The notes: generated from the sequence alone by a model not told the origin. 64,000 bases of DNA from Liolophura sinensis (GCF_032854445.1 NC_088298.1:24453295-24517294); one strand, 5' to 3'. Counted from the stretch's first letter, positions 12,701 through 24,504 are shown. A program made the numbers and translations.

Positions 12701-15700
12701 CCCTGATCTCAGTACATACACACCGAATTGACAATGGAATATCCCCCTCATGTTATTGTGCTCTATATATGTGCCAACTCTGATCTCAGTACATGCACAC
12801 CGAATCGACGATGGAATATCCCCCTCATGTTACTGTGCTCTACATGTGTGCCAACTCTGATCTCAGTACATACACACCGAATCGACGATGGAATATCCCG
12901 CTCAGGCTGTGACAACCGTAGAACAAATGGAGATTTGACCAAAAATTTGACCGAAAATTAAGAACAAGGAAAAGACTTATCTTACCTGCCACCAGTTTGC
13001 ATCGTCCGAGCACAAGATCTCGAGGATGTCTCCATCACGGAATGGAAGCCCAGCTTCTTTACAAGGAATGAGGCGATCTTTAAGTGGGTCATAGTTGAAG
13101 TGGGTCTTCATGTAGACCTGAGGGGGTGAGAAGTTAAAAACTTTTAGATTAGCTTAAATACAAATATATGTATTACAAGGCTTTGTTTATATGTGAAAGT
13201 AATATTCCAAGGCTTAAAGGTAAACCATAACAATAGAAGACCGGTAAGTTATATGGGTGGATATACTGGTGAAAAGAGAGTAGTCTCCTTTGGAATTTAT
13301 GTAAAACCCCAACAGGTCTTCTTATTACAGGTATTCAAGCTTCTCTCTGCAATATCATCTTCACACATTCAATAATGACAAACACACTATAACCCAAAGA
13401 CCACCAAAAACTTGCTCACCTTGGTTTGGTATTGCTGAACGTCATAGTTAGGAATGATTTTGAATGTGACGGTGTTGGGCGAGAGTCTGACGATGTCCAT
13501 CAGCTGCTCTGGGGTATGTACCTCCTGATTGTTCACTTCACGGATGATGTCACCCACGTGCAGTAAGCCTGGAAACACGGCACGTTCAGATACACAGATC
13601 GCCCAGCATTGTCATACTACCTGACTAAGGGACATATTGCCATTTTCAGCAAGTGCTCCTTCTCAAATTCACAGTGAATCTGTTACAGCTAATAAATCCA
13701 AGATGGCTGACAGATTTCATCCTGGATTACCCTAATCCTTTTTTACCTGCTCTGCAACTAATATTTTGAAACATTCTGAAAGAAGCATGGGGTGTAGAGA
13801 AATGATTCGCCCAGTTTTATGAGGCCTGTATCTTTAGTGACACGAACTTTCATGACACCTTTAAGGATGAATTCCACTGGGCGAAATATGCTTTAGAGAT
13901 CAAAAAGGTTGAACATTTACAGTATACATTGTGAAAAAATCAATCCCAACTGTCCTATCAATGGCCCCAAGCCAATGTTTAAGTATGAACCTGATTGGCT
14001 AAAAACTGTTCAAAATAAACCTCATTACATAAGATGAAAGATGTGCTGTCAACTGATTCCGGCCACTAACACACTGAAGACCTGTGGCTTGTAAGCTCCC
14101 ACACTCCCTAGCTAGGATTAAAGAACAATACGGTAGCGGAACCTTATTCCAATGAATAACACAGCTGCATACTCACCTTGTCTGTCAATCATGCTGCCGG
14201 CCATGATTCTGGCGATCACCAATTCCATGTTCTCATCAACCTTTACTGTTACACCCTGAAGGAGAACGTCAGCTCAAGTAAAACAAACGTGTGGACTATA
14301 TAACATTAAAAGCTAACTGATAACTCAAGTTACATGAGATAAAGTCACACAAATATCATGCAGTCATTAGCATGTAAAGTCACACAATTATCAGGTAAAG
14401 TCACACAGTTATGTAAAGTCGCAGTTATCATGTAAAGTCGCAGTTATCATGTAAAGTCACACAGTTATGTAGTCACACAGTCATCATGTAAAGTCACAGT
14501 TACATGTATCATGTGAAGTCACACAATTGTCATGTGAAGTCAATTATCATATAAAGTCACACAATTATTATGTAAAGTCACAATTATCAGTCACAATTGT
14601 CATGTAAAGTCACACAATTATGTAAAGTCACAATTATCATGTAAAGTCACACAATTATCAGTCACAATTATCATGTAAAGTCACACAATTATCATGTAAA
14701 GTCACACTGTTCATTCTGTGTAGACTGATTATACCTTTTGTGAAACCATGAAATTAGTCAATCCAACCCACAAAGTTTCCAAAATCAAATGAAGAACAAG
14801 AATAAATTGCAGTTGCTGTTTCACATGCCAAGAGTTTGAGAACTGAGGGTGAAGTTCATTCCAGATCACTTATATAGGGTACTAGTTTACAGCACCACTA
14901 CAGGTACACATCATGCATTTACATGTACATCAGGGAGTCATAAATGTCGATTTTAGACCCCAGTATTCGGTGGTAAAATTCAGTTAAAAATTGAAATTTA
15001 GGGTAAAACAAAAAAATACTCAATTCTGGTTTTCTTGTACAAATACTCAAATATTTGGATAAAAACTGAATTGTATTCAAAAATATATGCGTAGCAATGA
15101 GAGCTTGACTTCAATTGCCAACAGCTGCATCCTTGACAAGCCGAAGAGGTCATGTGTTTCTTGGCTGTAATTAAATTAAAATTAGGCTTTAAAGAAAATC
15201 AACTAATGGTGATATGGTTTAGTGGGTGTAAAACAAAGCTGGAGTCCATTCATATTTAGTTTGATCAATTTCTGGTATGTCAGAAAAGTGAAAGAAAAGT
15301 AGATATAACACGTGCTGGCTTCCAATGAATGTCACTTTGATACACACTATCCCATTGACTGTTGGTTTCCTCTGGACCAATGAGTGAGCTTCTACCAAAT
15401 TATGAACTGTATACAACAACGCAATGGCCCTTTGACAACTACACAATATTAGCTGTTTCTGACCGGTAACAGATGATGACTAAAAACGAAAACAATTCAA
15501 AACTAATCGTGTTGCTCGACTGCATGAATGACTAGCTCCGATAATGGTGAATTTACACGTTTTACACTGAACTGCTCAAAAGGTGAGTAGTCACTTTGCC
15601 AGCTGATTAAAAGTAGGCCTACTCTCTCACCAGTGAAAGGCCGGCGCGAAAACACGACACCTCTTACTGGGTTAGGCTCTGAATACTGCTCAGAGCAGGT

Positions 15701-18700
15701 GCGAATGTCATCTTCTTACAAAGTGATAATCCATCCTCCATTGTTTTAGTCTCTGGTCCAGACTACGAGGATTAGCAGGATACAAACGAGGATTATAGCC
15801 ACTCTTGATAATACCTGTTTGTCGTGCTTAAGTAATTTCAGCCATATTATAACTCGGGAAATCTTAGTTTTAAGATTTTTTTTCAGTATTTCCTTGATTA
15901 ATTACGCAACGATTAATTCTCGCGAACCAATTTTTGAAGTTAATCCACGAAAGTAAATTCCAGAAAATGATACATACTTTACACTTGACAGTATATACCT
16001 CTGATCAGAATAACCCTTGTCTTTTGTGTTTGAACGCCTAGTTTATCTTATGTAATATTTGTTAGTTCCTTTCATTCTTCGAAAATTTATAACAACCAGC
16101 AACTAACTGAACATGCATGGTTTAAAACTGACAACTGGTCAGCCTTGGAGAAATCAATGTCTTAGCTGGGTGAGCTGAAAAATTAATATCTACTTTATAA
16201 TGTGTATCCGCCAAAAAATGTCACTCGTCCCCATTCAGCATATTTTTTAAAAAGTGCCCTTACCAGGGGCTCTGTCTTCGCTTTCCGAATGCCGACAACT
16301 CTGATGTCAGTCTGGGACGGAATTCCTGGTGGAAAAGGGGCAGACAACTGGATGGTCTCTGGTTCGTACTCAAAATCTTTCTCTGCCACTTGATCGTGAG
16401 CAGTTAACAAGGCCTGAAAAAGTAAGAACGAAATTGAAACAGATGCGGAGAAATATACTGAAACAAAACACTGGTAAGCTCCAGCACAATGTTAGTGTGG
16501 AAATACGGGTACATGTAGATCCAACAAAGTGAAGGGGAATAACTCTTACATCAAAATGAGGGGAGGTAAGCAGGTCCTTGAGCTCCTCAGCATCCTGGTT
16601 GTCCATGTGGTGACGGAGGGCTTCCAACGTGTCTGACGCCAGCTGCGAGGACTCTCGGTGTGGGGTCAGGAATTCATTCTCTTCCAATTGATCATGGACC
16701 TGAAATACCAGACTTCTGATTTCTTTTTGATTTGACTTTTTTAACATAAAATTGGCAACTTCAATCATATCCATGTATATATGAAAAATACTGAAGCAGT
16801 GGGTGCAGGAAGAAATTTCACTGAGCCTCCTCTATTTTGAAAACAAACATGTACCACAAATCACACATCAAACTCAGTAGTGATAATTTACAACAAACTG
16901 TACCTATGATCTCCTTGCGCGTGCAAGTCGTTTTGTACTTGCTATTACAATCATTTTATAAATGGTTTAAAAGCTAACTCTGAAGTTACAAGTTATACAT
17001 GTGATTGTGGCTCTAAAGTTACAAATTATACGTGTGATTGTGACTGAAGTTACAAGTTATACATGTGATTGTGACTCTGAAGTTACTAGTTATACATGCG
17101 ATTGTGACTCTGAAGTTACAAGTTATACATGCGATTGTGACTGAAGTTACAAGTTATACATGTGATTGTGACTGAAGTTACAAGTTATACATGTGATTGT
17201 GACTGAAGCTACAAGTTATACATGTGATTGTGACTCTGAAGTTACTAGTTATACATGCGATTGTGACTCTGAAGTTACAAGTTATACATGTGATTGTGAC
17301 TCTGAAGTTACAAGTTACACATGTGATTGTGACTCTGAAGTTACTAGTTATACATGTGATTGTGACTCTGAAGTTACTAGTTATACGTGTGATTGTGACT
17401 CTGAAGTTACTAGTTATACATGCGATTGTGACTCTGAAGTTACAAGTTATACATGTGATTGTGACTGAAGTTACAAGTTATACATGTGATTGTGACTGAA
17501 GTTACAAGTTATACATGTGATTGTGACTCTGAAGTTACTAGTTATACATGCGATTGTGACTCTGAAGTTACTAGTTATACGTGTGATTGTGACTCTGAAG
17601 TTACTAGTTATACATGCGATTGTGACTCTGAAGTTACAAGTTATACATGTGATTGTGACTGAAGTTACTAGTTATACGTGTGATTGTGACTCTGAAGTTA
17701 CTAGTTATACATGCAATTGTGACTCTGAAGTTACAAGTTATACATGTGACTGTGACTCTGAAGTTACTAGTTATACATGCGATTGTGACTGAAGTTACAA
17801 GTTATACATGTGATTGTGACTCTGAAGTTACTAGTTATACATGCGATTGTGACTGAAGTTACAAGTTATACATGTGATTGTGACTCTGAAGTTACTAGTT
17901 ATACATGCGATTGTGACTGAAGTTACAAGTTATACATGTGATTGTGACTCTGAAGTTACAAGTTATACATGTGATTGTGACTCTGAAGTTACTAGTTATA
18001 CATGCAATTGTGACCCTGAAGTTACAAGTTATACATGTGACTGTGACTCTGAAGTTACAAGTTATACATGTGATTGTGACTCTGAAGTTACTAGTTATAC
18101 ATGTGATTGTGACTGAAGTTACAAGTTATACATGTGATTGTGACTGAAGTTACTAGTTATACATGCGATTGTGACTGAAGTTACAAGTTATACATGTGAT
18201 TGTGACTCTGAAGTTACTAGTTATACATGCGATTGTGACTGAAGTTACAAGTTATACATGTGATTGTGACTCTGAAGTTACTAGTTATACATGCGATTGT
18301 GACTGAAGTTACAAGTTATACATGTGACTGTGACTCTGAAGTTACAAGTTATACATGTGATTGTGACTCTGAAGTTACTAGTTATACATGCGATTGTGAC
18401 TCTGAAGTTGCAAGTTATACATGTGATTGTGACTGAAGTTACAAGTTATACATGTGATTTTGACTCTAAAGTTACAAGTTGCCTAGGAGAGTGTGAACAC
18501 TCACATTTCAGGCATTACACTAGAGCACATCCCAAACAAAAACATCAAGAATCACCTATGACTGATCTCCAAAATAACACCGTACAATTCACCTCAGTAT
18601 GATTATGAAGATGCGTCCAATTCATGAATTGTACTCACCTGCACCAGTGACTCTAAGGCTATGTCGTTAAAGAATTTCTTGAGGAAGGCAATATCTGCTC

Positions 18701-21700
18701 TATCAGCATCCACTCTCTCGCCTATGCCCTCTAGGTTAGACCTCACCTGACGAACGGCCACTGGATAGGGAGATAACCACGTCAGTCCAATTAGATAATT
18801 GGCCATCCTTTAAAACAATCTACATTTTTTGTTCATTTATTTTTAAATTGAGGTTTATTTATTGATTTACATGTACATGTACTTATTTGATTGGAGTTTT
18901 ACATCTGTCAGACTCAACAATACCTCATTTGTACAAACGCGGCAAAAGAAGGCAGATTCGGGGAGGAGGGGAGGAGGGGGCAGGGGAGGAATTGAGGTTG
19001 ATCGCCTTACTGAGGACTTACATATATTACACTTGAATGAATATTTTAATGCTAGAAGACACTTGAGTGCAGAAAGAAAATCACCAGCCAATGGTGAATA
19101 AATGACAAACATAGATTTAGCCGGAACTTGAAATCAGGCTGTCTCATTTACAATTTCCTCCTATTTTCCTTATCGCTCCCATGTTAACTTTGTCGGAATA
19201 CGGTGTCTCAAAGACACCGAGACAGCCCTCTGGCTAAACCTATGATCACAAATGTAGAGCGCACACTTAACTCTGCGCAGCAAGTTCCGAAGTGTCCATA
19301 TGTTGACATACTGCTAGATAACGAGCAATCTCCACAAAAACTTCTTTTACAAATGGCTACTTTAAGGGACACAGAAGCGTTTCTGATTGGCCGATATTAC
19401 AACCTCAGTCCAAGAAGACAGCTGAGAAGATTGTTTGTACTTTTATATATATATGTTAAGGGTACTTTCATGTTAGGACATTAAACTGCATACAAAGAAA
19501 AATAAGAACAAGTCGTCTTCAAGAGCGTTACCAAAGCAGCCAACCTGAATCGCTGCCTGCAGCATCACCTGTGAGGGGCCAATCAGCCGCAGCATACCTT
19601 AGATGAATATGCCAATCTGGGGGTCATGTTCTTCACATCATGAATATTCATGAAGGATGCATGCTGTAATTCTTCAACCATTTCACATGTGTGCACGGTA
19701 TTTATTTGAGCATATTCTGTGTAGACTGATGAAATGATGCATTTTGTGAAGCCCTGAAATTGGGCAATCTAACCAAAGCAATGTGGTTTTGTCTCCAAAA
19801 TCAAACTAAAAATGTGCATAAACTGCACTGAAAGTTGCTATTTCATGATGGAAAAAAATTAAGGAATTAGGTTAGGTGTACTGTCCATTTCACATAAACA
19901 CCCATTTATGCGAAACCATCACAGGACAAGGCTACTACAGACCCCCCTCATGAGACAGACTATCACGATATCTCCACTTTTAACAGTCAGGAAATCATGC
20001 TTCAAATTCTCAAGCAATAATAATAAAGGATTATGCTTGTCATAACTGAATCTTCTAAACAGGATGTGTCAAACCTGTGTCAAGTGGTAAGGTCAATTCT
20101 CTTACCAATCACAGCTTTTCTGTACAGACCTACACACTACCCTGGCACACTGTTTACTTACTCATATGACTGGGTTTCTAAAGCAAACTCAAGAATATTT
20201 CACTTACATTACTGGATTTTATTCATTTGTACATTACTTTGTTACTCATAAAAAGGAATACAGTATGCATTTTTTGGAAGGAAACATTGCACATATTTGT
20301 TGGAAGGGAACATTGTATACATTTGTTGGAAGGGAACATTGTATACATTTGTTGGAAGGGAACATTGTATACATTTGTTGGAAGGAACATTGTATACATT
20401 TGTTGGAAGGAAACATTGCACACATTTGTTGGAAGGGAACATTGTATACATTTGTTGGAAGGAAACATTGCACACATTTGTTGGAAGGAAACATTCTATA
20501 CATTTGTTGGAAGGGAACATTGTATACATTTGTTGGAAGGGAACATTGTATACATTTGTTGGAAGGGAACATTGTATACATTTGTTGGAATATCAGTACA
20601 CAGATTTATTAAAATAAACAATTTCCAGACTAATGTTTACAAAATAAACAACAGGCTAATGAATATTTTCACTTCTACAGTATGGTGGCAGTTGAGTTTT
20701 ATTCATCTGCATTGCCTGTCTGTCTGCCTGTCTGCCTGTCTGTCTGTCTGCCTGCCTGCCTGCCCATCTGGTTCCTTCAGTCAACTTGTTTGACATTCTA
20801 TCTTTTAACACAGTAGTCTTATATTTTAAGTTTCCTACCTTTTACTATAGACCTATCTTTTAACATGGACCTCCGATCTTTTAACACGGGCCATTCACAA
20901 AACAAAGTGCCTGACTTGCATGAAACACAAAACCCTATACTGAGGATGGCTGCTCCCAGGATCACGAAGAAACCTTAGACTTTAGTCAGACTTAAAAGTT
21001 CCTGAGATAAGTAACAATTTTAGAGTAGTAAACTGTTTTGAAGTTAACATGAAGTGCGACAAGTTGAAGACACACATTATGCTCACTTACACATACATAT
21101 GTCTCATTAACACTACTACAACATGTCAGTCTATAAATGCCCAGTAAAATCTTAACCCAGGGATATTTTTTTTTTAACTCTAGGTAATGAAAAGGTAGAG
21201 ATTTTAAAGACATTAAAATGGGGAAAAAATTAAAAAAAGAAATTAAAAATCTGACTAAATATTCTAAAGCAGGGCACTTTTTTTGGAGGGCCTATTGGGT
21301 AAGGTACAACGCAAATATTTGTAATGCTGGGATTGGCTCAGTCATGTGACAGGACAGAAACTTGAAACTATTTTGAAATAATAATCCTCTGAAAGCCAGG
21401 GTCAAATAAAATCTGTCAGACAGGAAACGAGCTAAAGCAATAATTCTGTTCCTGGCTGGTCACAGACTTTACTATTACCACGATGTGTCTGCAGTCGATT
21501 GAATAACTTCATCACCAAATGACACGGCTGAAACTTGAAACTGATTATAACACAGTAAACGACCAGAATTTTCGCTCGTAATTAAGCTTCACATTTTGCC
21601 TCGCTCTGAGAGTTCTGCTAATTCTTAAAAAAGGTGTTTTGAGGTTAATTTAAAAGGCAGATTAATATCCAACTAAAAAAAAATTCAGTTTCAGAACCAA

Positions 21701-23234
21701 CATTGACTCTTTATGAATTTATTTGCATGTAAAAATTTCTTTTTTTTATGGTTGAAATTTTCGATGAATAATCATAGATGATGTAGACAAGGTCAGTCTA
21801 CAAAAGTGTGTGTTAGATGTAACTAGGCTCCTGGTGTTACAGCAACCAGACAGCCAGTGACTCCCTTCATACTGCGGTACTGAGTGTTTTCACAACACTG
21901 GTTAATATTATCACAACACCAGCTAAAGATATTTGAGATTTTTCATCAGATGTTCTCATAACATGTCAATAAACTGAAAACAGGCTGGGACATCTAAATA
22001 CAAAAGTATTTAAAATTCAAATGTCAAATGTCAAATGTATGATATTACATATAAATACAGCGGTCAAAATGTATGATATTACATCTAAATACAGCAGACA
22101 AAATGTATGATATTTCAAGATCTTCGGATTACTTTTATCCACAGAATTTTGTGTCATCCAAGTGATTTAAAGGCGTAAAATGGGTAAAATTCCACGTATA
22201 TCTCACAGAAGTGGATGAGAAGTGGATGCAGTGCAGCAGTCATTTGAGTATCATAAATATTTTCATGATACATTTATTCATTTATTTGACTGGTGTTCAC
22301 TACCTTCTCAAGAATATTTCACTTGCACTAAGGTGGGGGCAGGGGGGGGGAGGGAACCGGCCATAGTCCGGGGAAACTCACGACCATCCGCAGGTTGCTG
22401 ACAAACCATCCACAGGTTGCTGACAGACCCTGGGGCTCAGTTTGAACTCAAGTCAAAATGAGTCGACAACCAAACATTTCAACCCGACATGCACCTTACA
22501 CTTTTACACACTTACGATCCAGATGTAACAAAAAATGTGAATCTTTCAACTCTGTCTTGCCTATACCTTTCCTCTTTTTCTACTATACACATGTAACTGT
22601 ATGTACTGTAATTCTTCAACCTTTTCACATGTTTGCCAGGTGTTTATTTAACCATATATTCTGAAGGCATTATTCTGTGCAGACAGACAAAAAACATTAC
22701 TTTTTGTGATGCTCTGAGACTACTCAATCCAACCAATGTATTTTTGTCTCCCAAATCTAATTATAAATGTGTATAAAGTGCACCAAAAGTTGCTCTTTCA
22801 TATGCCAAAAATTTGAGGGAATTAGGCTAAGACCACCGACACTGGTTAATGCATTAAATTTCATTCACATGCTGAAAAACTGAATATTATCATGAAATTT
22901 GTAGGAAGAATAATTGCCTAACATAGAAAACATCTCATTGCAAGCACGGGGAAATAATTTTTTCCAGCTGCTGCAGGACATAATGGCAAACTGTCCAGAT
23001 ATTCATGTTAATTAAGGTCTGCCAGCAGGCTGGGGATGTCGTGGATTTTCCTGGGCTCTGCACAGTTTCCTCCCAACATAGTACTGCTCGCCTTCGTATA
23101 AGTGAAACATTCTTGGCGTAAAAAAAAAAACAATCAAATAAATAATAAATGAAGAAATTGAAAGGCAAGCACTCTGCTGTATTTTATGTGTGCCTTGACT
23201 TACCCAGGCCGGTATCTGTGGTGGCAGCTGGCAT
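6600..23234 (-). CDS. MPP6: MAGUK p55-family scaffold, MPP2/MPP6 (PALS2, varicose) type; 14 coding exons
   Basis: Joined exons (minus strand, 5' to 3') are 23234-23204, 18760-18639, 16699-16550, 16413-16264, 14255-14177, 13568-13420, 13117-12986, 11815-11707, 11421-11362, 10314-10153, 9814-9612, 8305-8177, 7739-7713 and 6776-6600. They total 1680 nt, or 559 residues, all with GT-AG introns and compatible phases. Domains: tandem L27 (about 12-115), PDZ (138-220, ligand loop EPLGVTV), SH3 (228-300), HOOK with the basic run RRKKKK (313-318) and a guanylate-kinase-like domain (345-559). The P-loop-like GASGVGRR (355-362) has Arg for the usual Lys, as expected for a non-catalytic MAGUK GK domain. 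Phrases such as [34 protein letters not shown] and the WVPVNWVY end fit MPP2/MPP6 better than PALS1 or MPP7. Human relatives are about 540-550 residues. By family knowledge it scaffolds Lin-7/CASK-type and adhesion proteins at junctions. Choice between MPP2 and MPP6 is not resolved; an invertebrate probably has one co-orthologue. Confidence 0.95.
7173..7318 (-). repeat. Dispersed repeat D, reverse copy
   Basis: Reverse complement matches 22603-22826 over the blocks ttcaacctttt, gcatattctgaaggcatt, attctgtg and a final ttgccctttcacatgc. The element is unclassified. Confidence 0.6.
7713..7739 (-). CDS. MPP6: MAGUK exon 14: 27 bp microexon
   Basis: 27 nt in phase 0 encoding nine residues, TPGAVEFKT, between the GK helix and the last exon. 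Acceptor tattttcag and donor gtaagaat are both strong. Skipping it would keep the frame, so it is a candidate alternatively spliced cassette. Confidence 0.72.
8177..8305 (-). CDS. MPP6: MAGUK exon 13: GK-like domain
   Basis: 129 nt, residues 450-492. [20 protein letters not shown] is near-identical to MPP6, followed by a variable helix ending KKSAS. Donor gtaagctc, both ends in phase 0. Confidence 0.94.
9253..9590 (-). mobile_element. SINE-B copy in MAGUK intron, next to exon 12
   Basis: The tail block (gcttgaggctgtacagc, then caatttttcagtcatatg and acgacaaca) is at the left. The tRNA-like head is at the right, with minus-strand TTGCCTTATGG as box A and GGGATCAAGGC near box B. The head resembles that of the copy at 53272-53608. 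Confidence 0.75.
9612..9814 (-). CDS. MPP6: MAGUK exon 12: GK-like domain, GMP-site region
   Basis: 203 nt, residues 382-449. It includes TSRAPRAGE, the [12 protein letters not shown] motif that lines the GMP site of true guanylate kinases, and CVLDVNPT. Donor gtgagtac. A SINE copy ends about 20 bp downstream of the donor. Confidence 0.95.
10153..10314 (-). CDS. MPP6: MAGUK exon 11: start of guanylate-kinase-like domain
   Basis: 162 nt, residues 328-381 plus one base. It reads [19 protein letters not shown] and then the P-loop relic GASGVGRR. Donor gtaagctt. Confidence 0.94.
11362..11421 (-). CDS. MPP6: MAGUK exon 10: HOOK basic segment
   Basis: 60 nt, residues 308-327 plus split codons. 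It encodes [16 protein letters not shown], the basic HOOK stretch that in this family binds band 4.1-type FERM proteins. Acceptor ttttcag, donor gtgtgtaa (weaker than its neighbours). Confidence 0.9.
11707..11815 (-). CDS. MPP6: MAGUK exon 9: SH3 end and HOOK start
   Basis: 109 nt, residues 272-307 plus one base. [15 protein letters not shown] is the conserved SH3-to-HOOK junction. Several GT dinucleotides lie close together near 11708. Donor gtatgt at 11706 was chosen because it alone keeps the frame into the next exon and gives LLCG, as in MPP6. Confidence 0.88.
12010..12905. repeat. 77 bp minisatellite in MAGUK intron
   Basis: About nine good copies from 12195 (atggaatatccccctcatgt, ending atctcagtacatacacacc) plus one diverged copy at 12010-12045. 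It lies 80 bp from the exon 8 donor. Confidence 0.92.
12986..13117 (-). CDS. MPP6: MAGUK exon 8: SH3 domain, first part
   Basis: 132 nt, residues 228-271. It reads [11 protein letters not shown], then [10 protein letters not shown] and ends ANWWQ, which matches the SH3 of MPP2/MPP6. Donor gtaagata, both ends in phase 0. A 77 bp tandem array ends about 80 bp downstream of the donor. Confidence 0.95.
13420..13568 (-). CDS. MPP6: MAGUK exon 7: C-terminal half of PDZ
   Basis: 149 nt, residues 178-227. [13 protein letters not shown] is almost identical to the MPP2/MPP6 PDZ. The exon ends QQYQTK before the SH3 domain. Donor gtgagcaa. Confidence 0.95.
14177..14255 (-). CDS. MPP6: MAGUK exon 6: PDZ core
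   Basis: 79 nt, residues 152-177 plus one base. It encodes [18 protein letters not shown] and GSMIDRQ, closely matching the MPP6 PDZ segment GVTFRVENNDLVIARI. Donor gtgagtat. Confidence 0.94.
14330..14710. repeat. Irregular 17-21 bp repeat
   Basis: Loosely repeated gtaaagtcacacaattatca with variable deletions, about 20 copies, in the MAGUK intron upstream of exon 6. It runs directly into a copy of repeat D. Confidence 0.85.
14712..14860 (+). repeat. Dispersed repeat D copy
   Basis: Matches the second half of the element: attctgtgtagactgatta, then cttttgtgaaaccatgaaat and tttcacatgccaagagtttg. The first half is missing. Confidence 0.6.
16264..16413 (-). CDS. MPP6: MAGUK exon 5: end of L27-2, linker, start of PDZ
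   Basis: 150 nt, residues 102-151. It covers [10 protein letters not shown], a proline-containing linker, then the first PDZ strand IRVVGIRK and the carboxylate-binding loop start EPL. Donor gtaagggc, both ends in phase 0. Confidence 0.93.
16550..16699 (-). CDS. MPP6: MAGUK exon 4: L27 linker and second L27
   Basis: 150 nt, residues 52-101, starting VHDQLEE and ending SPHFD. The [15 protein letters not shown] join with the next exon matches the KEPHFQSLLEAHD region of MPP6. Donor gtaagagt, both ends in phase 0. Confidence 0.93.
16983..18480. repeat. 30/33 bp minisatellite in MAGUK intron
   Basis: About 48 copies of gattgtgactctgaagttac plus tagttatacatgc. Units differ by presence or absence of the triplet tct (33 or 30 bp) and by caag or ctag. 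Because lengths are multiples of three, frames reading [11 protein letters not shown] stay open; this is not evidence for coding. Confidence 0.95.
18639..18760 (-). CDS. MPP6: MAGUK exon 3: first L27 domain
   Basis: 122 nt encoding residues 11-51, including [14 protein letters not shown], the helical core of the first L27 repeat. Acceptor ctatccag, donor gtgagtac. L27 repeats form heterotetramers with partner L27 proteins such as Lin-7. The exon ends in phase 0. Confidence 0.92.
19659..19879 (+). repeat. Dispersed repeat D, near-full copy
   Basis: About 220 bp sharing ordered blocks with 22603-22826: gtaattcttcaacc, ttcacatgtg, catattctgtgtagactgat, ttttgtctccaaaatc, aactgcactgaaagttgc and ggaattaggtt. 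Confidence 0.7.
20275..20590. repeat. 26 bp minisatellite in MAGUK intron
   Basis: Twelve copies of cattgtatacatttgttgga plus agggaa, with tatac/cacac alternates and single-base length changes that shift the frame. Overlapping ORFs on both strands are by-products. Confidence 0.95.
20715..20770. repeat. (CTGTCTGC)n microsatellite
   Basis: Mixed ctgtctgcctgtctgcctgt run of about 55 bp in a MAGUK intron. Confidence 0.9.
22268..22455 (-). mobile_element. SINE-A copy in MAGUK intron
   Basis: Tail ttattcatttatttgactgg at left, then tctcaagaatatttcactt, ggaaccggccatagtccggg and a duplicated ccatccgcaggttgctgac block. The tRNA head is largely missing except for tttgaactcaagtc. Confidence 0.8.
22603..22826 (+). 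repeat. Dispersed repeat D, reference copy
   Basis: The longest and clearest of at least four copies in the window. No tRNA boxes, terminal inverted repeats or A-rich tail were seen, so its class is unknown. Confidence 0.65.
22990..23153 (+). mobile_element. SINE-A copy, head truncated
   Basis: Reads ggtctgccagcaggctgggg, gtggattttcctgggctctg, tttcctcccaacatagtact and ends cttggcgt, then A-rich tail caatcaaataaataataaat. Confidence 0.8.
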
Positions 23235-23267
23235 GATCACAACACATCAACACACTCAGCCACAAAC
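23204..23267 (-). CDS. MPP6: MAGUK exon 2: 5' UTR end and first 31 coding bases
   Basis: The acceptor tttccag precedes 23267 and the donor gtaagtc follows 23204. The first ATG (23234-23232) opens [10 protein letters not shown] and leaves one base. That base completes Val with the next exon. This is the only ATG that keeps the L27 frame, and the reading begins with a short non-conserved leader typical of the family. Confidence 0.85.
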
Positions 23268-24423
23268 CTGGAAACAAAAGCATTTTGTAAACATCGACAA
23301 AATTCTCTGAAACAATGGATCTTTAAGAATTCTACACACAGGTAACTTTGGTCATAATTAATTATGTAATAAATGTCTAGTTCTGCATGGGGCCACTTGC
23401 ACAAAGTGATTGCTGGCTCAGCTGACTGTCGGGGTCGTCGGGGTCGTCATGGTAGTTATAATAATCTTAGTGTCCATTCACTTCGTGCAAGCGACTCTGA
23501 AACATGATAATACCTTTTTCTGTGTGTTATTCTCATATACATATAAATATGTTCAACTCGATATAATCAAAAAACTCACTGTATTTAACTTCTCAACTCC
23601 AGTCAACTGTATAGTATGACAGGAGAATTTCTAATTATTTTTCAGAAATTTAACCACAAAAGCAACACATACAAATTATAGATCTTATTTGTAGCAACAA
23701 TCATGCTGAAAAATTATGTTTGTTTCCAGGTACAAACATCTACTATGTATACTGAAGGTATTCACAAAACTGATTTACTTCCATTTACCTAGATGTTAAA
23801 CGATCCTGTTTTACAGCCCTATCCCCATCTCCCCATCCCATGTCCCCACCCCCATATTCCCATTCCATCTCCCCATCACCCAATCCCCACCCCAGCAGCA
23901 ATAGGGAGATAAACAAGAACAGTCCAAAAGCTACCCTATTCTCCTTAGTTAGAGAATAGATTCATTGTGGAAAATCCCATAAGCTAGTTGTAAATATCTT
24001 TACGTAAGTGGCCGAGATGGTATACAGCCATATCATAAGTAAGGTATTTAGTGGTTTCACATACTTTCTCAATGTGCCTACATTACTTCAGCTTTTTTAA
24101 GTTCCTACACAAGTCACACACATGTGTATATGGGGCAGAAGGGTAGATCACACATCTGTTGTGTAAATAATGAGCTGGTCAACTTATCCTCACCAATATG
24201 ACAATTTTACCACTAACAGGAGGTTTATGTTTCTTCGCCAAAACTAAACCCTAGTCTTCACATGACTGTAAGTTGATAAACCCAATGTCCCTGATTTACA
24301 GTAACTCCTAAAATTTTGCATGTAAAAATGCAATTTGAAAAACACATAAAGACCGTAAAATGATACTTCTGATTGCAACACTTAAGATTTTCTCACTAAA
24401 ATTTTATCACAAGCACATAAGTT

Positions 24424-24504
24424 AATAGGTGGATGAATCCAACAAAATTAAAGACAATACGTCGCTTGAAACTTACTAAACATCCGGTGAAATACAGTAT
24501 ATGT
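24424..24504 (+). repeat. Dispersed repeat C copy
   Basis: ggtggatgaatccaaca, gcttgaaacttactaaaca and ggtgaaatacagta match copies at 3652, 10670 and, reversed, 11070 and 43612. Unclassified, about 85 bp. Confidence 0.5.

Noticed and set aside
17193-18602. Cys/Asp repeat ORFs reading [10 protein letters not shown]
   Set aside because: 30/33 bp array in a MAGUK intron; frames overlap and change between copies, and start codons are internal.
19540-19600. Possible alternative first exon with a CCAAT box in MAGUK intron 2
   Set aside because: Weak splice sites and no ORF; not strong enough to annotate.
20223-20793. Overlapping ORFs of up to 188 codons on both strands
   Set aside because: All are produced by the 26 bp array in a MAGUK intron; no single frame persists across length variants.
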